Assembly: GCA_023374025.1 (NCBI GenBank)
Contig: SIJG01000010.1
Coordinates: 1,897,660 to 1,961,659, forward strand
Direction of reading: 5' to 3'
Origin: Heterodera schachtii
Lineage: Eukaryota > Nematoda > Chromadorea > Rhabditida > Heteroderidae
DNA length: 64,000 nucleotides
This document shows, piece by piece, positions 1-14,000 of this stretch; position 1 is the first letter of the stretch; each line of letters opens with the position of its first letter. The notes below the pieces were generated by a model. That model ran no database searches, was not told where the DNA came from, and was given only the letters and a program-made list of their open reading frames with translations. The position numbers were made by a program, and so were the translations under genes.

Positions 1-155
1 TTCTAAGAAAAAATTATTCTAAGATTTTTTTCTTGAAAAATTTCTAGTTTTTAAAAATTTTTTCCCGGCGGAGTTATGTCTCGGCGGAGTTTCGGCCGGC
101 GGAGTTTCGGCGGCGGAATTTCGGCGGCGGAGTTTTGTCCTGCTCCGGTTTTTGA
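1..155. repeat. Right arm of a foldback element with tandem-repeat ends
   Basis: An AT-rich stretch is followed by degenerate tandem copies of a unit like CGGCGGAGTTTCGG. It closely matches the right arm of the element at 11064-11499, including the AT-rich segment before the tandem units. Only this arm lies in the window. It sits in the cadherin intron upstream of the first visible exon. Positions 156-635 hold no exon I can support, only TGATCA-rich intronic sequence. Confidence 0.6.
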
Positions 156-635
156 AATATCATTAGAAGATGGAGAATGGCATTTTTCATACCAATTGTA
201 TTGATTGATCGGAGTGCCATTTTTGATCACGTGGTTTATATGATCAGGAATTGATCTGACCAAAAGAGGACTTCTGCCATTTTGAGGTGTTTTTGAAAAG
301 TTACCATTAGCATATGGAGAATGGCATTTTTCACGCCAATTGAATTTGTTGATTAGATTGCCATTTTTTGATCACTGGTTTCTATGATCAGGAATAGGTC
401 TGATCGAAATGGGAAATCTATTCTTATATGATTTATTCGATATGTTATGTGCCATTTACTCGGGCCGGAAATGGCATTTTTCATTATTGGACTGATCAGC
501 AAATACAGCAATTATAAATTGGAATTTCGCTTTATTGATTGATCAGACCAGAACGAATGGCATTTAGGTATTACAATGTGTTGTATACTTATTGAAAATA
601 TAGAAAACATCCCGAGTAAATGCCAGCAATTTAAG

Positions 636-3600
636 GGTTTCGGTGCGCGAGTTTGACCCGCGCGACGGCGTCTGGCGACTGTTGCCGCTGTCGTCCGCCG
701 CCGCCGGCGACAGCGACAAGCAGCGACTGCGAGTCGCCTATTCCGTGGCGAGCGAAGGCGGCGGCGAGCAGCAGGGGGCAGAAGCGACTGAACAAAAACT
801 GTTTCGCATGCGCGACAACGTGTTGACGCTGGTCGGCCGGCCAGTGCCCGGCGAGTACAATTTGACCATCCGAGCGACCGCCGCTGCCGAACAACAGTCG
901 CCGCCACCGTCACCCGCCTCAACGCCCGAGGAATGGGCGCGGCGTCGGGCGGCGACGATCGCTGCTCGCCGCCATGACGCGGCATCCTCCTCCTCTGTCG
1001 TCCAGCAGCACTCGCTGCGCGTGATTGTCATGCGGGCGGAGGATGGACGCGAGCGCTACCCGGTGTTTGAGCGGATCAGCTACGAGTTTGTGATCAACGC
1101 TGGCGACAGTGGCAGCCGCTCATCGCATGATCAGCGGCATCGGCAACGGTTCCCGATCGCTATGAGACCGCCGCTGAACGCGTCGCTGGCCGGTGGTCGT
1201 CTGCCCATCCGCTTCACCATGTTCCCGGCACGGGCGGACGACCCACCCACCGACGGCATCGAAATTGACGAGCACAGCGGCCAACTGTGGGTCCATCGCC
1301 GCTTCGTGGACGCGGCGCTGAACGCGGCGGCGAGTGCCAATCGGTCGTCGAGCGGCGGCAGCGATCGCGGCGACCAGCAGTCGCCGCCGACCGGCACGGA
1401 AGCGTTCATTGTCGTGCGCGCAACAAATCGTGCCCATCCGGAATTCTACTCGGATGCAAGCGTTGCGCTAGTGATCCGCCCTGGTACTGATGATGATGAT
1501 GATCAATTGGGTATGTTTTTTAGGGGAATTTTGATCAATTTTTGCGTGACATTTTGTTTAGTTGATCAATTTATTAGGGATTTAATGATCGCGTGCATTC
1601 ATTTTCCCCGCGCCCGAAAAATTTAAAAACAGAAGCATAAAAAAATTTTTATAAGAAAATTTCAAGAAAAAAATAAATAAAAATAAAATTTTCTAGCGAT
1701 TTTTTTCAAAATTTTCCAAAAATCGCTGAAAATTAATTTTTTTTTGTTTTTTCGAATTTTTCTTTGGTTTTTTGGAAATTTCTAAGTTTGGAAATTTTTT
1801 CAAAAAGATTTCCATTTGAAACGATGCGGGGGGGGGGGGGGAACTGCTCAGTTTTGTGATCATGAATTTGGATAATAATTCACTTTGGTAACACTTTCAA
1901 TAATTATTGGACACTTTTAATAAGATGGCCCTCTTTTCCCGGGCTTCCAATCATTGGAAACAAAATTTCTAATTATTTTTGGCATTTTTAAGCTAGCCAA
2001 TCAGTGCCGGAATTTGATGCACCGCTTTATCGGATTGTTGTCCGTGAGGATGCACCCGTTGGCACAGTGCTTAATAGCGGGGCACCGATCGCGCTTGTCG
2101 AGCCGGCACGGCACCCAAATGTTCAGCTACAACTTCGATCAGTGCCCGCCGCTGATCAGCAGATCACGGCTTCACCATCGCTGATCGACCATTTTCAACT
2201 GATGGACAATGGCATGCTGGTGCTGATCAAACAGATTGACATTGAGCAGATGGACGATGCCAGCAATGGAGTGATTGAATTGGAGGTGAATTTGATAGAA
2301 TGCTTACTGCTGATTGATCAAACCGGTTGGTCAATGTTGAATGGCTTGCCAAAAAAAAACTTCTTTTCTATGGCTTGACCAAAATGGCATTCGACTTTTC
2401 GAACAATAAGATTCGGACGATCATTTGATCACTACTGGCTAATTAAAGCTTCGTGAAACAGAAAATTTTCTCGAGGTTGAGTGCATCATCAGTTTTTTGG
2501 TCAGCTATTGATTAATAGAATGCGAGAATTTCAGTTTTCGTCCCGAGAAATTTATCGGATTAGGCTTCGGCGGCAACCTTTTGTTTTTCTTAACCCGGAT
2601 TTTCTGGATTTTGATCCAGGAAATCCAGGCCTGGTTAAATATGAAAATAAAATCCAGATGCAGGTTAGGCACGAAAAATCTTGATTCCATGACAGGACTG
2701 GATTTTTTCCGGACCTGGATTTTTACCCATGAAATCCAGGCCTAGGTCCAGGCATTTTTTCAAACGGTCGAGCTCTAATATACCCATATAAAACCGTTTC
2801 TCACGCGCACACCAAAGGTTGTTGCTTCCATTGTTGACCATGATCAACATCAACAAGACGACCATTCTGCTGATCAACAACAACCAGCAGTACAACCGTC
2901 GTCACATGCCCGTGTCCAAGTCCAAGTGGTCGACGTGGACGAGTTCGGCCCCCGTTTTGAGCCGTCCTCGCCCGAATTCCATCTGCAAGTGCCGTTGATC
3001 AGTGCCGGACAAATGATCGGGCATTTGCATGCGCAGGACGACGACTTTTCTGATCGACGACCCGGCTCACTGGTGTACAGGGCAATTTTAGGTGAAAGAT
3101 ATATTATGTAAAATTTTTAATTTTTCGTATTTTTATAATATTTTATAATTATTAAATAGTTTCATTTTTAAAATTGTTTTCTTTTTCTTTTTTTTAAATT
3201 AAATTTATGAATTTTCTATTTAATTAATTAAGATAATAATTTTTTTTCTTTTATAATTTATTAAAAGTTATTTCATTTTCAATTTCTTCTAAAATTAAAA
3301 TTGTAATTTCTATTTTTTATAATTATTTTCTATTGAAATTTATTTTTAAAATAAAATTGATAAAATTCTTATTGTTGAAAATCAATTAATTAACTGCTTT
3401 ATTTAATTAAAAAATCTTCAAATTTAATTTATGCTTTTCCATTAATTAGTCATTAAAATTAATTTAAAATAATTTGTTTTTTCTCCAATTAGGCAATGCT
3501 TCCGAATTGGTCCATGTCAAAAGGGACGGCACTTTGCTGGTAAAGGACCCAAAAAGCTGGCAACGATCAAAAGCGGAGCCGAACATCACTTTGTTTTTGT

Positions 3601-5069
3601 TGGTGGAAGCGCGCGTAAACAGCGGACAAACGGTGAAAAACCAAAAAGTGATCAGACATTCCAAATGAAAGTGATTTAATCAAGAAGATTAAAGGTGCCG
3701 AAAGGCGCCACCGATTAATTTTCGAAAATTAAAATATAAAAATTTTCGTATTTAGGTAAATTTTTATGATCAGGTTCATTCAAAATTGTTGAAAGTTTAT
3801 GATCATTGTTGGCTTTTGATCAAATTTTTCATTTTAAAGAATGATCTGAGGAAAACTGAGCACTCCCATTGATCATGTTTTCTGCATTAATCAGCTTAAA
3901 TTGCATTTTGGCTTCTTCAATATCTGATCACTCTTTTCATTTAATTTTTTTCTGCTCAATTATATTTTTTTATTACGGTATTTCCAGGCGTCGACTACGG
4001 TAAAATTTACGATTGGTGCCGAGGCAGAAGAAAATGGGACAAATGAGAACACGGACGATGATGCCACAAACAGCTTGACCACATGTGGATTCAAGAGGCA
4101 CAACAATGGACGTGAGTTTTGAAACGAAATATTGCCGAACAAAGGACTTCGAGAATTTTGAAAATTTAAAATTAACGGGCCCAAAAAACCGAACCTATAA
4201 AATTTCAACGGCACACAGTTCACCGCCGTCCCGGCCCCTCAACATGCGCTGTTCTCGGTTCGGGACAGTCTGAGCCCGGATCAGTTGGCACTGTATCGGG
4301 CCGGACAGTTGCTGTTCAGGTTGGTGGCACTTTTTGAAAAAAATTTCGGGGGGGGGGGAGAGGCGGCACGTGCCGCCACTATTTCTGAACACTTCAAAAG
4401 GTCGCAACCGGAACTTCGTGGGACATAACATCACCGCAAAAACAAAAATAAAATTTTCAACAGTTCATGAAAAATTAAAAAATCGTTTTAAAGGCTTTTT
4501 TTTTGATAACTTAGGTGTTACTGAAAACTAAAATTGCTGAATTTCCAGAAAAAAAAACAAAAAAAAAAAAATTGGGAATTTTTTTGTTTGCCGGAATTTT
4601 TTAAATAATTTTTTTTCGAATTAGACTGGGTAATTAATAATTTTTGAGTTTTTTTCTAAATTTTTTTTATTGTTTTTGCGACGACATTTTCTCATGCTCC
4701 GCCACAATTGGCATTGTTCATATGCCCAATTATACTCACTGATGGGCTTGCTGCTTTCACAGGTTGGACGAGCCAACTGCACGGAAGGGCATGTTCCGCG
4801 TGGACGCCCGCACGGGCGAGCTGTACATGGAAGCGAGCACGGCATTCAACGGCATGCCAACGGAGGAAACGGAGCACGAGCTGGGCGTGGAAGTGGTTGT
4901 TGACAGACAGCAGCAACACCAACAAGTGGTTGCGCGACGGACATTCACGGTACGTTTGGTACAACGTACAACAACTGCAACGGCGACGATGGAAACGGCG
5001 ACGCGGACAAGATCAAGCAGTACACCAACAACAACCGCAACACCAACAACAGCTGAACATGAGACCGAT
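636..5069 (+). CDS. Cadherin ectodomain, first visible exons
   Basis: Exons read 636-1510, 2005-2285, 2818-3091, 3493-3632 (or 3647), 3988-4111, 4219-4319 and 4763-5069. They carry degenerate cadherin repeats: IEIDEHSGQLWVHRRF, then VPEFDAPLYRIVVREDAP, VVDVDEFGPRFEPSSPEF, and MFRVDARTGELYMEAS. Ala/Ser/Arg-rich insertions interrupt the first repeat. The last exon runs from a cadherin strand into a Thr-rich linker. Junction phases match except between 4111 and 4219, where either the donor is misplaced or an indel is present. The start of the first exon rests on a weak AAG acceptor, so its left edge is approximate. Confidence 0.82.
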
Positions 5070-8000
5070 GTACGTAGGGCTAATAGGGGAAATATAGCCT
5101 GGAAAACGGGCTATTTGCCAAGTTATTATGCTAAGACATTTCGCCTACTCAGGCAAAATCGGACATCTCGCCTACATGAAATTTAACCGACTGGAGTAGG
5201 CGAAACCTTCGAGTTTCTTTTAGTAGGCGAAATTTCCGATTTTGACTTAGTAGGAGAAACGCCCGGTTTTGGCTTTCAAATTAGTAGGCAAAATGTCAGT
5301 AGGCGAGCAGTGAAGTAGACGAAATGTCGGCATAAGCCAGGTTCAGATTGGAACCTTAGACCAATCCCAAGGGTGGGGGAATGGCATCAAATTTGGGTAA
5401 CCGACAAACGACACTTTTTAGCCCATATTAGTCACAAGCTTGGTCTCGAAATCGAATATCCCGGACTGGATTTGTCGAGAATTGCGATGCTTAATTTTAT
5501 TTGAATTTTTTAGGATACCACTGCTACTGCAACGGAAATGCCAACAACCATGACAACAGTAGTAACAGAAACGGCACCAACAACAACATCGAGCAGTAGC
5601 GGTAGAACAACCACATTGGTTGAAGAACGACAGCAACAGAAGCAATCTGTTGATGATGGTGATGATAATGATGAAGAGGAAAGGTGTGGATGAAAATATT
5701 TTTAGAGTTCGACATTTTGACAAAAAAAGCCTGAACCTGCATTCCATTTTGGATTTGCTGGGCCTGGATTTTCTGCGTAAAAATCCAGGTCCAGGAAAAT
5801 AGAGGCATGGATATATGCCCAGATCGGACTCAAAATAATTATCCATTTTCAAATGAATTAAATTTGATTCCCCAAGGGGAATGCAACCATTAGAAAAAGT
5901 GCCAAGATTGGCAATTCATTCTGACCTTTTAGGGAGTGCCACAAAAAAATTGGTGACCCTTCCCCATAGAGAATATGCCGAAAATTGGCAATCGATGGCC
6001 CAATTATCCATTTAACAAAGTAATAAGTGGCCATGAATTCAAAATTTAGCACAATTTTCCCGGACGAATTGGACGACGAGCCATTTGGCACAACGACGGA
6101 CATTTTGCCGGCACTTTCAGCAGTGCCACCAAATTCTTCAGAGGCCAGACGGGCGCCAACTGCGGCACCTTTGGAGCCATTAAGCTCCTCATCAGTGGTG
6201 AGTTTCTGTGATCGGGACTCATTGTGCCTGATCAAGAAAAATAATGCGCTGGACCAAAGATTGTCCGTGCCTGATCGGGAATGATCAGGCCTTGATCTAA
6301 ATCAGAAATTAACCCCGGATCAGGATGGCACTCATTTTTTCCCTCAACAATCACAGGCATTTTCAACTCCATCTTCGGACAGTGGCGGCTCATTGAAATT
6401 TACTCTTCCCCGTTACCACTGGTATGTATTAGAGACCGGACAAGAGGGTCGGTCGGTCGGTTTCGGTTAAAAACCGAAAAAAAACCGAAACCGAAAAAAA
6501 CCAAAAAACTCAAAAATTTCTCGGTCGGTTTTTTTCGGTCAAAAACCGAAACCGAAAAAAACCGACCGATCCGATCTCTAGTATGTATGGGGGGGGGGGG
6601 GAGGGGGGGGGGCACATGTCGCCCCCCCCCCCCCGAAATTTTACAATTTAGAAATTTCTCTGAGAAAAAACTTTTGAAAATTTTTTTCTGTGAGTAAATT
6701 CCAAGAAAAATTTTTTGACTAATTTTCAACGCTGAATTTTAGAAAAAATTTAGTAATTCATCATAAAATTTCTAAATAAACGCTGAAAATTTTGTTCAAA
6801 AATTCTTTCTAGAAAATTTTCTTTTTAACAGTTAGAATTTTTAATTTTTCGGGGGACGGGGGAGAGAGGGACCTAAAGCTTCCGGCATGTGTAGGATCAT
6901 ACAATTTGTTTGTTGATCAAAAACCACTCCATCCGATCGAGCTGTCTTCTATTTTTGTTGATCAGACAATTAATAAAGCGGGACATGTTAATTGCCACAA
7001 ATTTATTTTCATTCTGATCAAAATGGATCAATCATTATTGTCTGTCCAGGATAGTGTCGGAACCAACCAAACAGTCACTGATCGGAAAGCTCGAAACGCG
7101 TGGGGACGGCCAACTGTTGGACAGTGTGGTCATTGAACCGCCACAGTTCCGCACCTGGTTTCAGCTTGACCAAAAGGTGGGAAAATGCCATTTTAAATCA
7201 CTAATTAAAAAGTTAATCAAATTTGTTTGCCGAAAAAAAGAAGTGGCTGACAGGGACGGTCCCAGGGGGGCCCCAAGACCTCACCACACCCGAAATTTTT
7301 AAGGAAATTTTGCTGAAAATTTTCAATTTTTTGTTGGACCCCCTGATCAAGGATGCTTTCGAATTGATCGCCTCTGATCACGGATGGCTGGGATTTTCTG
7401 TTTTGTCATGGTGACCTGAATTTTATCGGGAATACTCGGGATTTGTTTGGTCCCGCTTTATCCCATATTTTTCTTAATCATCTTCTACCCCTGCGGACTG
7501 ATCAGTGATATTTAATCTCGACGCCCATTCATTGCAGAGTGGCGAGCTGTACTTGCGCGAAGTACCCGACCAATTGTTCGGCCGGCAACGTGCCGAATTC
7601 CGTGCCCATTTGACCGCCCTGGACGGCCACTGGGCCGACGCGGTTGTGGTAGTCGATTTGAATTTACCGCCAAAATCCGGCAGCGTTGGCACCGGTGCCG
7701 GTGTCGGTGGTGGTGATGAAAGTGTGCCAAAGGCGGCTACCATTGGCGACAAAAAACACCATCAACAACAGCTCGCAACCCCATCGGGTATTGAAATTGC
7801 CGAAAGTTCTGATCAGGTGAGGCCCAAAAGTGGACGGAATGCCAAGGAATTGGTTTAAAAATTGAAAATCAAAATCATTTTTTAAACATAGACAAGGATG
7901 CCGTTAGCATTAGCTATATTTATCCTCACTAAGTTTTGTGAGGTTCAAAGATAAAAAAAACGTGTATTTATTGTAATTTAGGGAACCATAATTATTTTTG

Positions 8001-11000
8001 TAATTTCGGATACGGTATTTTTATCCTATCTACTATTTTGGTACATTTTTGATACGGTATTTTCTCACTCCAAAACGCCTTTTTTGTACATTTCGTATAC
8101 GTTATTTCCTCACCCCTAAAATTTATTTTTTGTACATTTTGGATACCATTATATTTTCCGATAATGTCTATTTCGGGTACGGTATTTCCTTTCACTTTCT
8201 TTTTAGGCGAGTCGAACAGCTGCGCAAACTGAGACAAAAATTGGTTCGCATAAGCCAGCAGCAGCAGCTTCATCTCCACGATCAACACCAGTCACAAGCT
8301 CACGTTCAACATTTGCGACACGTCGTAAAACTACAACTACAGTATCACCATCTACAGTATCTACATCGTCACAACAGCCGAACCGATTCAGCAGTACGAT
8401 GTCGACAAGAGCAACAACAACAGTAGCTACCGTATTCTCTTCAACGTCTCCGTCTACCACAAGCAGTAGCAGCATTAGCAGAACTACTGCTTCTGCTGAT
8501 CATTCCTCCAACGTCAAATCGACGACCATCAGTGATCAGCCATCTCCTGTTGATCAGTCTGATCTGTCTTCGTCGTCCAGCAGCAGAAGCCGAGCACCGG
8601 TTGTTGGTGTTGATCAACAACAGCAACAAAACGAATTGCACTTTGCGTCCGATCAGTACCGGGCCATGTTGCCAGAGGCAATTAAATTTAAATTTTTTGA
8701 CTAAAATCATACAAAAACAATCATTGTACCATCAAACTCAATTTTCTGATCAAGCTTGGGCTAACATAATTCTTTAACACATAAGAGTGGAGCTACAGTA
8801 TCGACCCTTTTCTCTACCGTTATAGGGTCGTTACGGTAACAGCGGTGCTCTGCTGTCCCTCCGGCCACAGCCGTTGGCCCACGGAATGCCCGGGGGCGTC
8901 GAGTTCAGCATCATCCCAGCAAGCAGTGAGCAGCCTCAGCAGCAGCAGCAGTTGCCGTTCTTTGTGCGCCGTGACACCGGTGAACTGATCGCATTTGCGG
9001 AAATTGATCGGGAGGAGCAGGCACAATACCAATTCCGGGTTATGGTAAGTGTGTATCGTATACATTTTGGTACTAATTTGTAAGTGACTGGTTTAAATGG
9101 AAAAAGGGGGTACAGTATCCCTTCCCATGATTACTGTAACTGATCACCGGGATTACAATGACTACCTATCGTTTTACTGTAGGCGTTCGACCCCACACAG
9201 AATCGGAGTAAATGGGAAAAAGGAGTAGAGTAAACATTCCATCTAACTAATCTTCGTGGGTACGAATAGGACAGAAATACTGATCAGATAGAAAGAAAAG
9301 TACAACAGCAGATGGACCAACAGTACGCCCAAAAAATAGTTGAATTTTCGCCCCCTGCAACATAGTATACTGTAAGTACAATGAATACAAGCCGCTTTAC
9401 TGTAGGCTTTCGACCCGGCCAAGAATCGAAGTGCCGAGACCCATGTGACGGTGCACATTCTGGACGTCAACGACAATTTCCCCCAATTTGTGGAGCCGTT
9501 GCCACGAGTGATTGCGCTCGGCCGACTCAGTCCGCCCGGCACACTGTTGGCCCGGTTCAGCGCCGTCGACATGGACGATGGAGCGCACGGAACTGTTCGC
9601 TTTCAAATCAGTTCAGTTGCTGCAGCAGCAACAGATCGGGCTGATGGTGATCAGCAGCACCAGCGGCATGATCAGCAGGAGAACAACGAGCAGGATGATG
9701 CCGGTCCGGGCGCGGACGGGCACAGGTTGTTCAGCATGGAGCCGGACGGTCGGCTGATGTTCCGTGGATTGCCATCACTACTGGCGGTGGAGCAACACCA
9801 TCAAGATGGAGCAGTACAGCAGCAACAACAGCAACAGGTAGGGAACAAAAAGGAAACAGAAAAAATCTTGAGGCAAATCGTCGAGACGAAACAGTACTCC
9901 AACGGCAGAGGTCACTTTTCCATAAGTACCTCTGGCGGTTATTCCATATCAACACCAAAATTAAGGGAATCTATGGGATTATAAATAAGGGAGCAGCTCG
10001 TCCCCACCCGCCCCTCCCCCGAAAACTAAAAAAATCAAACAGAAATATTCAAAAAAAATTAAAAATTTTTATAAGAAAATTTCGAGAAAAAAAATATTTT
10101 AAAATTTCTTATTATTATTTTTTTTCAAAAAGCGCTGAAAATTAATTTATATAAAATTTTCAAAGTTTTTTCCGAAAATTTCTGTTTAAAAAAACATTTT
10201 TTTGGCCTTGCGAGGGAAGCGTAATACACCAGATAAATTCAAGGTAAATTAGCACTTTTTCATCCCATAAGATATTATTGCTTAAATATTGTTTGAATTT
10301 CAACTTGTTTCAAATGTATTTATAAAAAATTTCAACAAAAAATTTGAAAACTTCTTGCCATTTTTCAAAATTTTCTGATGAATTACAATTTTTTTTTTTA
10401 ATTTTATCAAAAATCGCTGTAAAATTTAAGAAAAAATTTTCCTCGAAGTTGTCAAATTACCTTATATAAGTTTTTTTCAGGGGCGGGGTAAATCCAGGCT
10501 AAAGCATAATCATTGAGCGGAATTTTCCAGGACATTTATTTGCTCCGAATTTTGGCCATCGACGGAGGACGTCCGGCGCTGCGCACAGAGCACAAATTGC
10601 GCATTGAATTGTTCACGGAGGGGCAACCGCCCTCTTTCAAACAGGCCGACTTTGTTGCGGACCGCGTGCCGGCCGGCGCGGCACAGAACGGCACTTTTGT
10701 CGCCCAAGTGGTGGCCGGCACGTCTGATCAGATCGAATATTCATTGATCGGTCAGTTTTTTGATCCAATTTTTTGAAATTTATTTCAACTCAGGCATTGA
10801 TAAATTTTAAAAATATTTTACTAAATTTTATTAAGAAAACGCTAATTTCCACCCAAAAAAAAAATTCTATTACAAAAATATCTGAAAATGATTTGTCTTA
10901 TTAGGTCATTTCCCATTGAAAAAGGGACAAATCCTGTCAAAAGATCATTGATCAGATTATTTTTCATTCTCAAATCCTTTGGGTGGTGATTGTTTTCTTA

Positions 11001-14000
11001 ATTAGATGTTATAATGGGTGGTGATCATTTCGGTTTTCCTTATTGTTGGTGTCGGTACACCCCAAAACACAGCCGCCGAAACACAGCCGCCGAAACACAG
11101 CCGGCCAAAACACAGCGGGCCGAAACACAGCCGAGACATAACACAGCCGGGAATAAATTTTTAAAAAATTTTTCTAACCTAGAAATTTTTCAAGAAAAAA
11201 ATCTTAGAAAACTTTTCTTTGAAAATTCTATGAGAAAAAAAATTTTCAAGAAGTTTTCAGCGATTTTTTTGGAATTTTTTTTTGAAAATGCTTAGTAAAT
11301 TTTGAAAAAATCGCTGAAAATTTCTCGAAAATTTTTTTTTCTCATAGAATTTTCAAAGAAAATTTTTTCTAAGATTTTTTTCTTGAAAAATTTCTAGGTT
11401 AGAAAAATTTTTTAAAAATTTATTCCCGGCTGTGTTATGTCTCGGCTGTGTTTCGGCCCGCTGCGTTTCGGCGGCTGTGTTTCGGCGGCTGTGTTTTGTC
11501 CTGTTCCGTGTTGGTGTACCCCTTCCAAAAGCTTTATCATCCAAATTTTCCAAAAAATTTCGCTAAATGTTTCCAAATTTTTTAAAATTCCACAAAATTA
11601 GCTTTTTTTGGTGAAAATTGTTAAAACTGGTAAAATTTCGAAAAAAATTTTTTGTTCCGTTCTAAAAAGTTTTTTGAAAAAAGCACGCCACAAAATAAAG
11701 TGTCATAAAAAGCAAAAGATTGTCGCCCGGGGGTAGTCTCCCTCAAAGCGGAAATTCTGGCCATTCTCGGACCCTTTGGGTGATGACAATGCAAAAATTG
11801 GGCCATCAATTTTTTGTTTTCCGTTGGCAGATCCGCCCACCGCCAATCTGTTCCTGATCGACTCGCACACGGGCCAAATTCGGATGGGTCGTCGCCCGTT
11901 GGATTCGGAACGGGGCCGCGAATGGTTGCTGCATGTGCTAGCGGTGGAAGGCCATGGGGACAGGGCGAGCAGTGCACGAACTACGGTAGAGTTACAGTAC
12001 GAAAACAGAACCGAGTGATCGAAGCGATTTCTTACAGTGCAATTATTTTTGACTATTGCTAAGCGCATGTGATAATAGGAATTGGCTTATAATGTTGTGA
12101 TCAGATGGTAGTGATTAGTTTCCTTCTTAGTGATCGAAATTTTCTCTGAATCTGAACATAATGGATCAAATCATTTAATTACTAATCGTGATTAGAAAAA
12201 TTTGCAGATCGAATTTCCTAATTTTAATTGATACATAATAGAATATTTGCTTGCTAATGATCAGAGAGCATTCATTGGCTGATTGATTATAAATTATCAA
12301 GGATTAAATGATCTGAGGATTGAGTGACTTGGCCTAATCAAAAAATTTTGATCAAGAGAAATTCGTTGACAGGAATCGGTTTTGATCAAATTTTCTCTTT
12401 CAGGTCCACGTATTTTTGGAATCTTTCCGACCAGAAACTGTGGATGAAATCAGCACAGATAAATTGTTGCTATCTCCATCAAGCAGTACATCGGCAACCA
12501 TAAAAATTGTTGGCGAAGGCATTGTGCCGACATCGACCGGCGAATGCCGCTTCGAAGAGCGAGTGTTTTACTCGGGTGAGGGGCCTTTTCAAAACTGAAA
12601 TTTTGAATCTCGAGAGCCTATTTGTCTAGCTCCTAAAATTCCCATTAATTACCTTATTATAATAGTATAGAACGGGAGCAGCTCGTTTCCCACCGCCCCT
12701 AAAACCTAAAAATTATTCAAGAAAAAAACATCTTCGAAAACTTTTTTAAAGAAAAATTCAAGAATATAGCGTTTTTTTTTAAATTTTACGATGAATTATA
12801 AAGAATGGTGGTATTACGAATGAACATAATAATTTTTTAATTCCCAAGAAATTGCCGAGAATACGGAGGGTCGTCAACGATTGGTCACTCTCGGCACCAC
12901 CGACGGATGCGCCGGACACAAACTGCGCTTCACTTTACAGCAGAACAACGATGCCTTCGTGCTTGACGAGCAGTCCGGCGACCTGTACGCCGTTCAACCG
13001 GTGATCTTTCTGTCTCAAAAATTCTCCAATTTTTTTCAGTACCTATTTGATTCATTTCCGATCGCAGATTATTCTTGAGGGGTGGGGGCAGGTCCTCATC
13101 ATTCTGATCACCCACTCTATTATGTTTATCGCAATCTCACTTTCCGTTTTGATCAGATTTGTGTTGATTTTTGTACTTTTAAAATCACAGACAGTTTAGC
13201 CGGCGGCTGATCAATAATCGATCAGATTTTCGCTTATTGATTAATTCAAATCATTATGTCATTTCTCCAATCGATAATTGATTAATTCGTAATTTTTTTA
13301 AAGTTGGACCGTGAGCGCAAATCGTTGTACTTTTTGGTCGCCAATTTGTTGATGGTAAACAACAAAAACAACAACAACAACAAAACGGCATCAACGGCAT
13401 CAACAGTGATGATGATGATAATCATTCTCATCCGGCACTGTCTTCTGCTGCTGTGCCGGTCGGATTGGCCACAGTGCGCGAAATCCAATTGGAATTGCAC
13501 CCGACGGCACAACACCACGAACAGGTGGCCAAGAAGAACATTTTTGTGTCAAAATTTAAAAAAAAAGTTAGCCACTAAGTTAAAAATAATTATTGTAATA
13601 AAATAAAGAAAAAATTTATCTTTTGTGATCAGAAGCACACACACCAAATTTAGTCAAAACAAGCCTGTTAAACAGAAAAGGCTGAACCAATAATGAATAT
13701 GGATTTCCCATTTTTTAATTAAATTATTTATTTAATTTTGGATTATTTTAATAAAATTTGAGCACTCAAATTTGGTCACCCTTATCTCTTCTGAATGCTT
13801 CGGAAAAGCGTCTATTTTAAAGGGATATTAAAAAGAGGAGGATTAGCTTATCTTGAAATTTGGTTTTCGTATCTTAAATGGAAATTTTTGCGAAAGATAA
13901 TTTATTTATGTTTTTTTGCGCCACAGGCATCGGCATCGTCAACTGCAAACGACGGCACAATTGAAGAGGAAGAGGAGGGGGAGGAAAGCGCCGGAGGAGC

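Noticed and set aside
643..1626. Initiation of the cadherin at 643
   Set aside because: The codon there is GTG, there is no signal peptide, and the frame is open further upstream next to an acceptor. The true start is outside the window.
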